A stretch of 64,000 bases of DNA, from assembly GCA_024349245.1 (NCBI GenBank), contig JALDNG010002230.1, positions 1 to 64,000 on the forward strand, written 5' to 3'. The position numbers and the translations under genes are program-made. Source of the DNA: Neodontobutis hainanensis (taxonomy: Eukaryota; Chordata; Actinopteri; Gobiiformes; Odontobutidae). The notes under the pieces are model-generated. The model was not told the origin of the DNA, ran no database searches, and saw only the letters and a program-made list of their open reading frames with translations. This document shows positions 42,189 to 54,234 of this stretch, one piece after another (the first letter of the stretch is position 1; each line of letters begins with the position of its first letter).

Positions 42189-42764
42189 ATGCTACGGCAA
42201 GGGGAAGCCAGGACGAGAGGTCAGTGGTCAGAGATTGGGTACGAAGCCCCAATAAGTGCAATAACGCTGAACGAGGCAGCGACTGACCTGAAAGACAAGA
42301 TCATGGCGAGAATGAATGAAAGGCAACCCCGACGCCAACTACAACGGCTAAGTGAAGTACCATCAGAAAGTCTCCTAGAAGATGTGAATGCAGCATTAAG
42401 TGCGATCCCTACCACAACCATCACTGAAACCAATGAGCTGATATACACCTCAGCAGCAGTGATCCTTGAGATGCTTGGCTATAAGAGCAACCATGATAAA
42501 CAATACCCACCATGGAAACAAAGGCTGGAGGCTAAAATCAAGAAGGCACGGAGAGAAGTGAGCCAACTGACAGAGGCCAAGAAAGGTGCAATGAGAAAAC
42601 AAGTACCCAATAGGTACAACCAGATGCTAATACCTGAAGCACTTGAAACTGCCAAACAAAGGCTCCAAGCCTTGGCCAGCCGCCTAAAGAGGTACACAAG
42701 AGAGAATGAAGCCAGAAGAATAAACCGGCTGTTCGCAACTCCGCCTGCGAAAGTGTATGCTTAG
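42189..42764 (+). pseudogene. R4-like LINE, N-terminal ORF segment
   Basis: A 191-codon stretch upstream of the reverse transcriptase, rich in Arg, Lys, Gln and Ala (for example KIKKARREVSQLTEAKKGAM), suggesting a helical nucleic-acid-binding region. It ends at an in-frame TAG, and the element's coding sequence resumes past further breaks. The zinc-finger pattern often found in this region is not visible. Confidence 0.6.
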
Positions 42765-43067
42765 TGGCAGGGTAATAACAGCAGAGCCGACCCACCAAGG
42801 CTGGAAACTGAACAATACTGGAAAAATATATGGGAGAGGGAGGCATCACACAACAGCGATGCACAGTGGATGGTGGCTCTGAGAGAGGACCACAGCAACC
42901 TCCCTGAACAGAATCCAGTTACCATCACAGAGGCAGACGTTCAAGAAAGAGTCTCAGGTATGAAAAACTGACAGCACCGGGCCCTGACAGGATCCACACC
43001 TACTGGCTAAAGAAGTTCACTGCACTCCACGAGCGCCTTGCAGCACAAATGAACCAGCTGCTAAGGG

Positions 43068-44940
43068 ATGGGACGCACCCTGAATGGCTTACCAAGGGCG
43101 CATAATCCTGATCCTGAAGGATCCCACAAAGGGTACAGTGCCATCCAACTATCGGCCAATAACCTGTCTCTCCACAACATGGAAGCTCATGTCAGGCATC
43201 ATCGCGCTAAGATAATTGGGCACATGGATCAATACATGAGCAAAGCACAGAAGGGCATCGGAAAAGAAACCAGAGGAGCCAAACACCAACTCCTGGTTGA
43301 CAGAACAGTCACCCAAGACTGCAGAACACGACACACCAACATGTGCACTGCCTGGATTGATTACAAGAAAGCATATGACTCAATGCCACACACATGGATC
43401 ACTGAATGCTTGGAGATGTACAACATCAACAGGACTCTAAGACTCTTCAATGCAAACTCGATGGGGCTATGGAAAACCACCCTTGAGGCCAATGGCAAGC
43501 CACTTGCACAAGTATCCATCAAATGTGGCATATACCAAGGAGATGCTCTGTTCCCACTGCTGTTCTGCATAGGTCTGAACCCCTCAGCCAAATAATCAAC
43601 AAGACTGGCTATGGATATCGACTCAGGAATGGGGCCACCATCAGTCACCTCCTCTACATGGATGACATCAAGCCATACGCTAAGAGCGAGCGGGACATTG
43701 ACTCACTGATCCACACCACCAGGATCTACAGCTCTGACATTGGGATGTCATTCGGGCTTGAGAAGTGTAGTCGAATGGTGACAAAGAGAGGGAAGGTAGT
43801 CCACACAGAAGGGGTCTCACTACCAGAAGGAACAATAGCAGACATTGAGGATGGTTACAAGTACCTTGGAATACCACAGGCAAATGGCAACCTTGAAGAG
43901 GTAACAAGGAAAACAGCAACTGCCAAATACCTCCAACGAGTAAGGCAAGTCCTAAGAAGTCAGCTCAATGGCAAGAACAAGGCACGGGCAATAAACAGCT
44001 ACGCCCTGCCAGTGATCAGATACTCTGCAGGAATAATAAGGTGGCCAAAGGAAGAGATACAGACCACAGATGTTAAGACACGAAAGCTCCTCACCATGCA
44101 TGGAGGGTTCCATCCCAAATCCAGCACCCTGAGACTGTATGCTAGCCGTAAGGAAGGCGGCCGTGGACTAGTGAGTGTGAGAGCCACTATCCAGGATGAA
44201 ACATCCAAGATCCACAAGTACATCAAAGATAAGGCCCCAACAGATGACGTGCTTAGTGAATGTCTCAGGCAATGGGGAACAGAGGAAGAGGAGCTGGAGG
44301 AGGGACCATCATGGGAGGACAAACCCTACATGGGATGTACCACCGAACATATCTGAAGTGGCTGATATCAAGAAATCCTACCAATGGCTAGAACGGGCCG
44401 GACTGAAGGACAGCACAGAGGCACTCATCATGGCTGCACAGGAACAAGCCCTGAGCACCAGAGCAATAGAGGCCCAGATCTACCACACCAGACAAGACCC
44501 AAGGTGTAGGCTGTGCGTGTAGGCCCCTGAGACAATCCAACACTTAACTGCAGGGTGTAAGATGCTGGCAGGGAAAGCATACATGGAACGCCATAACCAA
44601 GTGGCTGGCATAGTGTACAGGAACATCTGCACGGAGTACGGCCTGGAAACCCCGAGGTCAAAGTGGGAAACACCTCCAAAGGTGGTAGAGAATGACCGAG
44701 CCAAGATCCTGTGGGACTTCCAGATTCAGACTGACAGAATGGTAATGGCGAACCAACCAGACATCGTGGTGGTGGACAAACAGCAGAGGAAAGCGTTGTG
44801 GTTGATGTGGCAATACCAAGTGATTGCAACATCAGGAAAAAGGAACATGAGAAACTAGAGAAATACCAAGGGCTCAGAGAAGAGCTAGAAAAGACTTGGA
44901 AGGTGAAGGCGTCAGTGGTGCCCGTGGTCATCGGAGCACT
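43068..44940 (+). pseudogene. R4-like LINE reverse transcriptase and restriction-like endonuclease, broken
   Basis: Reverse transcriptase blocks are visible: AWIDYKKAYDSMPHTW (motif A Asp), CGIYQGDALFPLLFCIGL (motif B) and LLYMDDIKPYAKSERD (YMDD, motif C). A C-terminal CRLC...H...C knuckle follows, then an endonuclease block with QPDIVVVDKQQRKA (PD...D-x-K type). Frameshifts occur near 43590, 44330 and 44800, and an in-frame TAG lies at 44520-44522. The codons around the breaks are otherwise well kept, so inactivation is recent or includes assembly errors. Confidence 0.8.
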
Positions 44941-45124
44941 CGGGGCAGTGACCCCAAACTGGAAGAGTGACTAAAGCAGATCCCTGGAAGAACACCAGAC
45001 ATCTCGGTCCAGAAAAGTGCAGTACTAGGAACAGCAAAGATACGAGAACCCTCAAGCTCCCAGGCCTCTGGTAGAGGACCCGAGCTCGAAGGATGAGACC
45101 ACCATGGAGGGTGAAGGACAAAGT

Positions 45125-45128
<4 letters not shown>

Positions 45129-45190
<62 letters not shown>
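45129..45190. repeat. (TA)n microsatellite at the LINE 3' end
   Basis: About 62 bases of TA dinucleotide directly after a T run that ends the LINE. The open frames across it are repeat translations only. Confidence 0.93.
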
Positions 45191-45193
<3 letters not shown>

Positions 45194-45194
45194 A

Positions 45195-46960
45195 CAAAGT
45201 GCTTTCTTGAAAATGAATAGAGGTAAATAAGTGTTCCTATTCTGTGGTTGAATTGCCAGCATTGTGGTAGCAAGGAAAAAATGTCGCTCAGTGCACTTTA
45301 GATTCGAAATTAAAAATGTTCGCACTTATTGTTCAGCTCAGCTGTAAGCTTTAAGGTCCTGGACCTAACTTTATTTTTCTTTTATTGATGGTGAATTGGC
45401 AGCTAGTTATTGTTTACATTACCATGACAGTGTTTGTTGCTGCATAAAAGCTTTTGAATTGAAATAAAGAGACTGTTGTGTTGACATAAAGTTGAATTAT
45501 TGTTTTATATATTTTGGTTAAGTTTATTTTCTATACCAAACTTATAAAATATTGTAAAAAAATTGTCTAGTAAATCTGTTATTGATTTTAGTCTTATTTT
45601 AACATAGTTAGTTAAAATAACAAGCAATTTTAGTCGACTAAATACCAAGCAATTTTAGTCGACTAAAATAAGTCTAAAATTAAAAAATTCAGATGACTAA
45701 AACTTGACTAAAGCTAAAAAGAATATAGTCAAAAGACTAAGACTAAAACTAAATTAACACTGTCACACACAAACAAAATGCTGCTTTGAATGGCATAACT
45801 TCAAATGGAAACCATTGAGTTAAAGTAATAAGAACTAATTGGAATGGAACCGCTGTCTATAATAGAGTTGTTTAAGGCAAATCTTGTGTTATTTGAGTGA
45901 AACATATCTAGCCAGTTATAAAAAAACTAACGCATGTTCACTAACTTAACTTTAAGTTACAATGAATTAATTCCATTGATTTGGTGGTACATTACTATTT
46001 CAAATAGTTTCACATTATGTTGTGTTGTCTCAACACAAGGAGCTTACATAGATTCAAAAAATGTAATTCATGTTGATAAAAAATTATTTGATCATGTGGA
46101 ACCACTGTCCATAATTGAATTAAGTTAGTTTAAAGAGATATTTTTTTGAGTGTGGACAATCCGGCATAAAACATGTTGCTGTATTTAGTGTACACTGAAA
46201 AAAAAAATATTTTTTTGCCCTGTAATTATTATTTCAATTATCTATTTAAATTTTACAAAAAAATACAAATTCAGTGCTATTACTTTAAAATAGCAGTTTT
46301 TTTATGTAGTGCATTACTTGGTGATTGTTTGTAATTATGTGTCCTCAGTTTTGTATGTAAATTGAATCATTCGATCCAAGTAACTAAACCAGTTCATTGG
46401 CTTAATTAGTTAATATTTCCAAGTAAAAGATAATGGAGTGACATCAGTAAATATGGCAACCTTCTCTGCATTTGGAGCATGACGTCAAAGCCCCTCCCCG
46501 ACATTTTGACGGTTGGCAGACATGTTGACGGAGACGGGAACAAGTGAATTTGGAACCATAAAGGTAAGTTTTAAACGAAACAAACTTTGGTAGGGGCGTG
46601 AATACACACGGAGAACACACGGTATAAAAATAAATAAAACTCGTGCAAATTAATTATGCGGAACTACTGTTAGATACGGGTTCTTTAGGGACACCTAATC
46701 TGTAGCTCCGCCTTAGCTCTGAAGCTCCGTGGCTATAATCATAGATATCGTATATAGAGACAGGCTATAAGCAGGCTGCGATGTCAAGTAAGTTTGCAAT
46801 GCTGGAGTGTGCGCGTGTGCACGTGTTAAGAGAGGCAGAGGCGGGCGTGGGCGCAATCATAAAAACATACTCGTCATTTTGTTTATAGGACATCATTCAA
46901 ACTGCAAAGTGACTCGCAATAAAACACAAAATTATGCTTTTGTCAAACTGTAACCTACAA
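45195..46960. other. Intergenic DNA with repeat pieces and one candidate 5' exon
   Basis: A block at 45590-45760 is rich in ACTAAAA and TTTTAGTCGACTAAA (a DNA-transposon-like terminal signature). At 46490-46563 a less AT-rich stretch ends in a GTAAGT donor-like site (46564) and could be a 5' non-coding exon of the downstream gene. No coding region recognised. Confidence 0.4.
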
Positions 46961-46961
46961 C

Positions 46962-47607
46962 TGTCAGATCCACTCCGTCTCCCTCAGGGATCCGCTCCAC
47001 TTTTTTTCTCCTTCCTTCATCTCATCACTGCCACCTGTCCCAAGCACCTGCAATCTATTACCATCAGTGAGGTATTTAAACCGCTCCTTTCCACCTCTTC
47101 CCTGCCAAATCGTTCAGCAGACTTGAACTTGTGAATGTTTCCAGCCCTCGCTCCAGCCCTCGCTCCAGCCCTCGCTCCAGCCCTCGCTCCAGCCCTCGCT
47201 CCAGCCCTCGCTCCAGCCCTCGCTCCAGCCCTCGCTCCAGCCCTCGCTCCAGCCCTCGCTCCAGCCCTCGCTCCAGCCCTCGCTCCAGCCCTCCAGCTAG
47301 CAGCCCAGTTCCTCGGCTTGGTCTCCAGTCACTGGCTCGGCACCAGGCTTCAGCGCAGCTCTACGACTCACTCCAACGCTCAGCCCAGCTTCCCGGCTTG
47401 GTCTTCCGTCACCGGCTCGGCACCAGGTCTCGGTTTAGCTCCACGGTTCAACTCCAACTCTCGGTCCAGCTCCTCGGCTTTGTTCCAGTTCACGACTTCA
47501 CTTCAGTCATCAGCGCAGTTCCTCCGCACGGACTACAGTTTCAGATCTCCTATAATCACTTACCTTCACTGTCTTGTGCGCATTTGAGTCCTCAGTCCCA
47601 CATTACA
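46962..47607 (+). repeat. 5' LTR of a Ty3/gypsy element
   Basis: Starts TGTCAGATCC and ends CATTACA, has a TATA-like GGTATTTAAACC at 47071-47082 and lies just before the gag start at 47624. No matching 3' LTR was found after 49570, so the limits rest on TG...CA ends and position. Confidence 0.6.
47141..47292 (+). repeat. Perfect 12-bp minisatellite inside the LTR
   Basis: CCAGCCCTCGCT repeated about 12.6 times with no mismatch. It lies between the TATA-like box and the LTR end. In two frames it translates to simple peptides, which are not real proteins. Confidence 0.95.
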
Positions 47608-47623
47608 GAACGATCTGACCAAG

Positions 47624-49570
47624 ATGGACTCAGCCAAAGCAGAGAAAGTAATAAATCGATTCACCATTATTGAAGAAACTCTTCAAAATCACGCAGCCCA
47701 AATGAACACTATATCCGCCGGGTTCCAGTGGATTGTGTCTCAACAGGAAGACGCCTTCCAGGCCATGTCAAATCAGATCCATCTCCTGACTTCTCAGCTA
47801 GCCAATATTCCAAAGACCACAGAGAGTCTGGTCTCCGCTCCACCTTCAGATCCTGTTACCGGTGGTTCAACCGATCCCGGTCCAGGAGCCTCGGGTCGGG
47901 ACTCCAGAATGTTACTCCGGAGAGGCAGGTGGTTGTAATCCCTTTTGGTAAACTGTTCAATCCTGTTTGCTCTGCAACCCCACACCTTCGCCACAGAGAG
48001 AGCCAAGGTGGCCTTTGTCATTAATCACCTGACGGGCGCACGCCTCTCTGGGGAACAGCAGAGTGGGAGAGAGATACCCGGCCTGCTCTAGATTCCAGTC
48101 CTTATCAACTGAACTCCGTAAGGTGTTTGACGCGGAGGATCAGGAGGCGCGCGCTAGGGGCCTTTTTCAACTAAAACAGGGATCCCGTTCAGTGGCAGAT
48201 TATTCCATTGAGTTTCGACGCTTGCTCGGCAGAGTGGATTTAACGCTCCTGCACAGCACCAGGCTTTCCTTCTCGGGTTGGCGAGCACATGAAAGATGAG
48301 CTCGCCACTCGGAGCTTCCAGTAGACCTGGATGATTTAATCCGTATGTCAATCCGAAATGATCAGCGAGTTTCGAGCTCGTCGGAGGAAGCGGGCTACCC
48401 GAGTCCTCGTTGCCTTCCTCTAGAGGCCCAGCGACCACAGTTCTCTGTATCCACAACAGATTCCAGTGCCACAACAGATTCCAGTGAACCCATGCAAATT
48501 GGCCGCTCTCATCTCACTCCCGAGGAGAGGCTACGGAGGCGAAGGAGTAACCTTTGTATTGTGGGGTTCGGGACATGTGGCATTGGTCTGCCCGTTAAAA
48601 GGACAGGCTCAGCAGTAGATGGAGGAGTACTGTTGAGTCTTACAGAGGAGTCTCCTCCATAAATCGCCCACTTGTCCATGTCCAGCTGCTGCTTCCTGGG
48701 GGCCAAAACATTAACTACATTCATTGACTCTGGGGCAGATGGCAGTTTTATGGACGAGACTTTGGCTCTTCAGTTGGGGTTGTCACGAGTTCCCTACCCA
48801 AACCAGTTCCTGCACGGGCTCTGGATGGACACCTCCTGGGTACCGTGACCCACCGGACCAGTCCGTGGCCCTACTGATCTCTGGGAGCCATCAGGAGACC
48901 CTTGAATTTTTCTAATTCATTCTTCAGAGATTCAATTGATTTTGGGTTATCCCTGGTTGCGACGCCATAATCCTCACATTGATTGGGACACTGGGGCAAT
49001 ACTGGGGTGGAGTCGTTCTTGTCACTCTGTTTGTCTTCAGTCAGCGGAGTACCCAACCCGCTACCTGGTACACCTGTATCCTCTCTGCCGGGCAATGTTC
49101 CCAGGGAGTACCAGGATTATAAGGAGGACTTTAATAAGGCCAAAGCCACAGCCTTACCTCCGCATCGGCCATATGACTGTGCTATTGACTTGCTTCCTGG
49201 CACCTCACCTCCTAGAGGCCATTTCATCCGTGGCTATAGTACCTTGGCGGCTCCTCTAACAGCACTTACCTCATCTAAGGTTCCGTTCCTCTGGTCCAGT
49301 GAAGCCGAGTCAGCATTCCATGACTCGTTTTTCTTCAGCTCCAGTGCTTATCATCCCAAACTCTGGTAGTCAGTTTGTTGTAGAGGTGGATGCTTCCGAC
49401 ATGGGAATAGGCGCAGTTCTGTCCCAACGTTCTCCTTCAGACCAGAAATTTCACCCGTGTGCCTATTTTTCTCGTTGCCTGTCTCCCGCTGAACAGAACT
49501 ACGACATAGGTAATAGGGAGTTGCTGGCGGTTAAGCTAGCCTTGGAGGAGTCCCAACACAGTGAGTAAAT
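47624..49570 (+). pseudogene. Ty3/gypsy gag-pol remnant with internal deletion
   Basis: Gag starts MDSAKAEKVINRF at 47624 and soon shifts frame. Protease shows FIDSGADGSF (Asp-Ser-Gly-Ala active site, about 48721-48750) followed by LGYPWLRRHNP. The start of the reverse transcriptase (NKAKATALPPHRPYDCAID) is then joined directly to the end of the domain and the RNase H connection (TLAAPLTALT, then FVVEVDASDMGIGAVLSQ). The catalytic core of the polymerase is missing and the element stops inside RNase H; no integrase and no 3' LTR. It looks like a Sushi-type chromovirus-related retrotransposon; the subfamily is inferred. Confidence 0.8.
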
Positions 49571-49574
49571 TACA

Positions 49575-50905
49575 TATTCTATTTCGATTAACATCTGTTT
49601 ATTGTTATGAATGTTTGATACGCACTCGATTTCACTCAAGTCTTCCTATTGACCTGTTTTAAATGCAACACCGAGCTGACACGGTATGCTGGACTATGAA
49701 ACGTCCGCGCTTTTTTTTTTTTAACAGAACATAACTGCTAATTTGGACTCCACGACTGACACAAGGTAAGATCAAATTAGTAATGATTAGGTTTAACTTT
49801 TCACATAATTTCTTTATGTGTGGCAGTTTTAAGATGGTTAATTTGTCTGTGTCAGGTGCCACAACATGAGATGTATGTGTTAGATAAGTAGCTTTGAGTC
49901 AGAGAAGAGGTTGGGATTGTTAAAACACTACAGACTAAAGGCCTGTTCACACCGGGACGAATTTCGCCGATGTTATTCGCCAACGTTTAACGCCTCGCGA
50001 CTAAACAATGGGCGCCAATGTGAGCGTTTACACCGAAGCGAAAAACGCCACGCGTAAAAGCGTCAGTTTTTTAAGAACGTCGCGGGTTAGTTTTTTTGGT
50101 TTGACACGCGGCGTCAAAAACTATACGACCAATGAGATTGGCGCTTTTGCTCACGTGTCTGGAGCTTCTGAAGTTACAGTAAAAAGCGTCTACACTTCCG
50201 GGAAGAAATAAGACGACGAAAGACCCCTGACGTACAGTCTTCGGTGAAATTAAAAATGCATCAAATGTTGCATGATGCTGAGTTTGGCCAGGCCTCTTTC
50301 TTTCCACAGCCGTACCATCAGGTCACACCGCAGACCCCAACAAACTATGGACGATCTCCAATTCCTTGGCAACCCTTATAGATGTTTGATTTATACATTT
50401 TATTTCTGTTTTTAGTGTGTGTTTTTTTTTTTTTTACATTTATGCACTAATTTGCACTATTGTATACTTGCACTACAGTCGTGACTTAATAACACTGCCT
50501 TTTGTGACTCCCTTTTTTTACTTTGATTGTTTTAGCAAGTTGTATACTATTTAAAGTTAAATTTCTCCAAACAAAACTGTGCATAAATGATTTTAAAGTA
50601 ATGTAACATATTTTGGTATTTTGCATACATTTGCACTTAAGTATTCTTGAAATAGCTATGTGCCTAATTATGGAGTCATCACATTTATAGGCAACAGTTA
50701 TAGGAACATATATACACATATAGTTACAGGAACATGACCATTTTGCGCACAGCATTTTGCAGGGAATGACATTTTAAAGAAAATGCTAGCAAATATGTTT
50801 ATTAAAAATACACATTTACCCAAATACAACGTAAATTTAGCTGTTTGAGACAAACCAAATACTTTACATTTTACTTGTCTACTTTGCTGCTCTGTTTTTT
50901 TTTAT
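49575..50905. other. Intron-like DNA with a candidate small exon and a MITE-like block
   Basis: At 49728-49765 a 38-base segment lies between an excellent acceptor (twelve T then TTAACAG) and a GTAAGA donor; it may be a non-coding 5' exon. At 49940-50330 a GC/CpG-rich block beginning GGCCTGTTCACACC resembles PIF/Harbinger-like element ends in fish. Function unsupported. Confidence 0.4.
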
Positions 50906-50909
50906 TCAG

Positions 50910-51103
50910 AGAAGCAGTATTTTGAGCATCTCAACAACCACTTAAGGAAGTTTGAAGCAGTTGCATGTGTCTTCAATAAATGCAACTTCAGTACAAATAT
51001 TTATTCCACCTTTGCTACACATAGACACAGAAAACACCAGTACCACACCCCTGAGGATTTTAAAACTGAAGTATTAAAAGCCAACCTAATGAACCCATGC
51101 TGA
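50910..51103 (+). CDS. Finger segment of the SAMD3-like family gene
   Basis: Reads EKQYFEHLNNHLRKFEAVAC and a C-x4-C...H-x3-H finger ending in HRHRKH, then a frame change before EDETCVEKSLELWDG. It matches the second half of the 40.1 kb exon, with the first two fingers absent here. Confidence 0.55.
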
Positions 51104-52620
51104 GGATGAGACCTGTGTGGAAAAGAGCTTAGAGCTTTGGGATGGGGAACCACAGGAGTTGTCTCAAGATATAAAAGAGAAATTTGGCAATCTATTTTTA
51201 AAGTTGGAAAGCATGTTCAATGTCCCAAACAAATGCATTAATGAAATAGTAGATGAGCTTCACTTTATATCCACCTCTGCATCTGGTCCACTTTTAAGAG
51301 ATGTGGTGGTGTCCACCTTGAAAAGCCATAATTGTGATCTGGATCCAGCCATTATCTCAGATTTAGTGAAAAATATTTGTGAGACACACCCTATAAGTAC
51401 TGCCTTGTGGACAGGTGGCCCTTTCACAACTTCATTCAAGAGAAGAGAATTTATGAAGAAGCATGTTTCAGTTGTTGAACCAGAAGAACACATACTTGAT
51501 AAAAAGGGCAAAACCTTCAAGTATGTCCCAATATTGCCCTCCTTGGTACAGGTCCTAAGAAAGTATTTTCAAGAAAACCCATTTGAAGGTGAAAACAAAT
51601 CTGAATATAATTTTAAGTACCAGACATTTTGTGATAGATCTCACTATCAAAATAATGTTTTTTCTCTGTAGAGGAGAATAGAGTGAGTCTCATCCTGTAC
51701 ATTGATGACTTTGAGGTATGTAATCCTCTTGGGACATCTCGAAAAAAGCACAAAGTCACAGCTGTCTATTGGGTGTTGGGAAAAATACCAGTGCAGTTAC
51801 GCTCCACATTGACATCAATCTACCTTGCAATTCTATGTAAGGCTGAAGACACCAAGCAGTTTGGATTCCAGCGAGTTTTAGAGCCACTGTTAACAGATAT
51901 CCAAAGCTTGGAGAAAGATGGTCTTTTTGTTTCAGCATTAGGGAAAGCCATTAAAGGGACTGTGGTCAGTGTGGTGGCAGATAATTTGGGGGCGCACTCT
52001 GTGGCAGGATTTCTCGAAAGCTTTTCAGGATCATATGTCTGCCGGTTTTGTGTTGGGGAGCAATCCAAGTTTCAGTCCAATGAAGTGAGATCTGGGTCTT
52101 TTCATCAAGGAACTAAAGATCAACATGAACTGCATGTACAGACAGCTGTGTCTAGTCCAGATCACCCACATTGTTATGGTGTCAAAAAACAGTGTGCATT
52201 CCAGATCACCCACATTGTTATGGTGCAAAAAACAGTGTGCACTTTTCAACTCGAAAATCAGTAGGCGGCAACGCACATGAAAATTGGTGCTTATTACGTC
52301 TTTTGCCTCTGATTATAGGTTTAAAAGTACCCGAACAAGAGCCTGTATGGCAGATGCTGATGACACTGAAAGACATTGTGGACCTTGTCATCTCTCCAGC
52401 CCATACCGAAGAAAGCATTTGCTATCTTGACAGCATCATTTCAGAACACCGAAGCAGATTCCTTGATGTTTTCCCCCAATATAAACTTATTCCCAAGCAC
52501 CATTTCCTTGAGCACTATCCTTAGCTCATTCGGGAATTTGTCCCCCTAGTTGCCCTCTGGACAATGAGATTCGAGGCCAAACACAGCTTTTTCTAGAAGG
52601 TGGTCAGACACACTGGTTGT
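51104..52620 (+). pseudogene. Transposase-like core of the family, with deletion
   Basis: Conserved blocks are YIDDFEVCNPLGTSRKKHK, AVYWVLGKIPVQLRSTLTS, VSVVADNLGAHSVAGFLES, YVCRFCVG, then after a gap VGGNAHENWCLLRLLPLIIG and IPKHHFLEHYP. It resembles TNP2-type transposase cores in layout, but I cannot prove this without profile searches. The section expected between FCVGEQ... and VGGNAHENW is short and holds a ~43-base tandem duplication, so part of the core was lost. Confidence 0.55.
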
Positions 52621-53139
52621 TTCAGGAATATTTTGCTGTCCATTGCAAATAAGCACAAGCTCATGTTTGCATACCATTAATCACATTCTGTCAAACCATC
52701 ACTTGCAGTCACAAAAACAACAGATGTCTCTTTAGATGTGCTTAAGGATGATCTAAAAGACCTGGTGAAATGCAGATTCCCTGCTGTTAAGGCTGTGCAT
52801 GTTGCCAATAATGTGTGCAGTTTAGACACTAACTATGCAGTGGGAATGTTGTGTTGTGGTTCCACTGCAGGACTGCCTAGCTAACAAACTGACTTTTTTT
52901 GTTAGACAACAAAATACTTGGTACAATGAACACCTGAGGAGTTATGAGCTGGAAAACACAGGGAGTGTGCAGTTACTTGAGCAAAGAGAGCTCAAAGATT
53001 TGTATCCTTTGGCTTCATACACCCTTGCAGGAAGATGCCTGACAACTTTGAAGCACCACATTTGCCTATCCTTTTAAGTGTGAGGAGAGAAGCTTGTGAA
53101 TAAATGTCTGTGTATTTCTCTGTTGTTGTAGCAGCTTCT

Positions 53140-53474
53140 TCCTGTTGATATGGCACCCTCAGCGACTGCGGATAATTTTTGGGGAGGATGATGTCCGCAA
53201 TCTACTTTTAACTGCAGGCATCCCAAGCACACTTCAGGACCTCAATGATGTTCTTCGAGAGACATTTGATATTACAGGACCATTCACTGTTATGTACCAG
53301 GACATGGATTTCGACGGTCAGTTTTTCACTTTGACCTCGATTGAAGTACAAGATAAAGCTAACCTCAAAGTAGTAATAACTGAATCAGTGATCTATAGTC
53401 TCACTACTGTGGACATGTCAGAAGTCGAATCTCCAGTTCCACTATCTACCCAAACAAGCTCTATCTGGATGTGA
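53140..53474 (+). CDS. PB1-like domain segment
   Basis: Follows a TTGTTGTAG acceptor. It reads RLRIIFGEDDVRNLLLTAGIP, then LNDVLRETFDITGPFTVMYQDMDFDGQFFTLTS and KANLKVV, the beta-grasp pattern of PB1 domains used for protein-protein contacts. The frame is clean over about 100 codons. Confidence 0.5.
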
Positions 53475-53484
53475 CACAATCCTG

Positions 53485-54150
53485 TTGTCCTCCCCAGATG
53501 AGAGTGGACCATTCTACAGGTCTAAGCCATGGCCATTTAAGTTTGAAATACCAGACTTTTCTTATTATATAGACCTTGCACTGGAAGCAGGAAAGCAAGC
53601 TTATGAAAATGATGGCACACTTTTGAACAACCCAAGCATAACTAGTAGCATTCTTGAGAAGCTTGCAGAGACTATATTTGGCTTCACAGCATATCCAACT
53701 GGTGTCCAGATTTTAGCTGTTGCTGAAGCCTTGGTAGAAAAATACCCATGTCTCAAAGAGCCAGGGTCTTTTAATGGCCTATATGGTTGGCAACAGAGGA
53801 TAAAGTATAAAATGGGCAACTACAGGGCAAAGTTAAGAGGTTGCCAACAAGCCATTCCAGAGCTTGAGGTGAACAAACTGAAGAGACGATGCTCCAGTGA
53901 AGAGGGTTCACTTAAAGGCTTTAAAAGGGCAAAAAGCTGAAGTCAACCACTGCCATTTGGCAAGACTGAGGAAACCTTAGAGAAGGAGAGACTAGATTTG
54001 CTGAAGGAAATAAAGAAGAAGAACAATGAGAGGGCAATTAATGAGAAAATGGAGATGTATTTTGCTATGAGAAGAACAGAGGTTGTCAAGGATTGCCTCG
54101 CAATCCAAGACCTCTTGAAGAGATGGCCTTCTCTGTTCTGTGAAAATCAG
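53485..54150 (+). CDS. SAMD3-like domain segment
   Basis: RSKPWPFKFEIPDFSYYI, LEKLAETIFGFTAYPTGVQI, LVEKYPCLKEPGSFNGLYGW and KYKMGNYRAKLRG are typical of the shared region in fish SAMD3-like proteins. A basic tail (KLKRRCSSEEGSLKGFKRAK) follows to a stop at 53938. After it a helical segment (KKKNNERAINEKMEMYFAMRR) leads to the donor at 54151. Confidence 0.6.
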
Positions 54151-54234
54151 GTAAATGCAGTTCTTGTTCGTGCAGCAACTAAGTGTATGTGAGTTCTCAT
54201 GAGTTATGGTTTTGTGTTTTATCTCTCATTTCAG

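Larger units (their letters stand above)
41603..45190 (+). mobile_element. R4/Dong (Rex6)-like LINE bounded by TA repeats
   Basis: A nearly full-length non-LTR retrotransposon with a restriction-like endonuclease instead of an apurinic one. It begins just after a short TA run (41603-41621) and its 3' end runs straight into a 62-base TA run (45129-45190). Members of this clade copy their RNA at a nick made by their own endonuclease and often prefer simple-repeat or rDNA targets. The coding region is split by several frameshifts and one in-frame stop, so the copy is dead. Confidence 0.78.

Noticed and set aside
45052..45325. Proteins with Ile-Tyr repeats
   Set aside because: Only the TA microsatellite read as codons; the same applies to 21607-21789.
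47141..47292. CRISPR-like array
   Set aside because: Units are contiguous 12-mers without spacers and the genome is a vertebrate; the satellites also lack unique spacers.
47131..47673. Open frame with SSPR/ALAP repeats as a novel repeat protein
   Set aside because: It translates a 12-bp minisatellite inside an LTR and exists in two frames equally.
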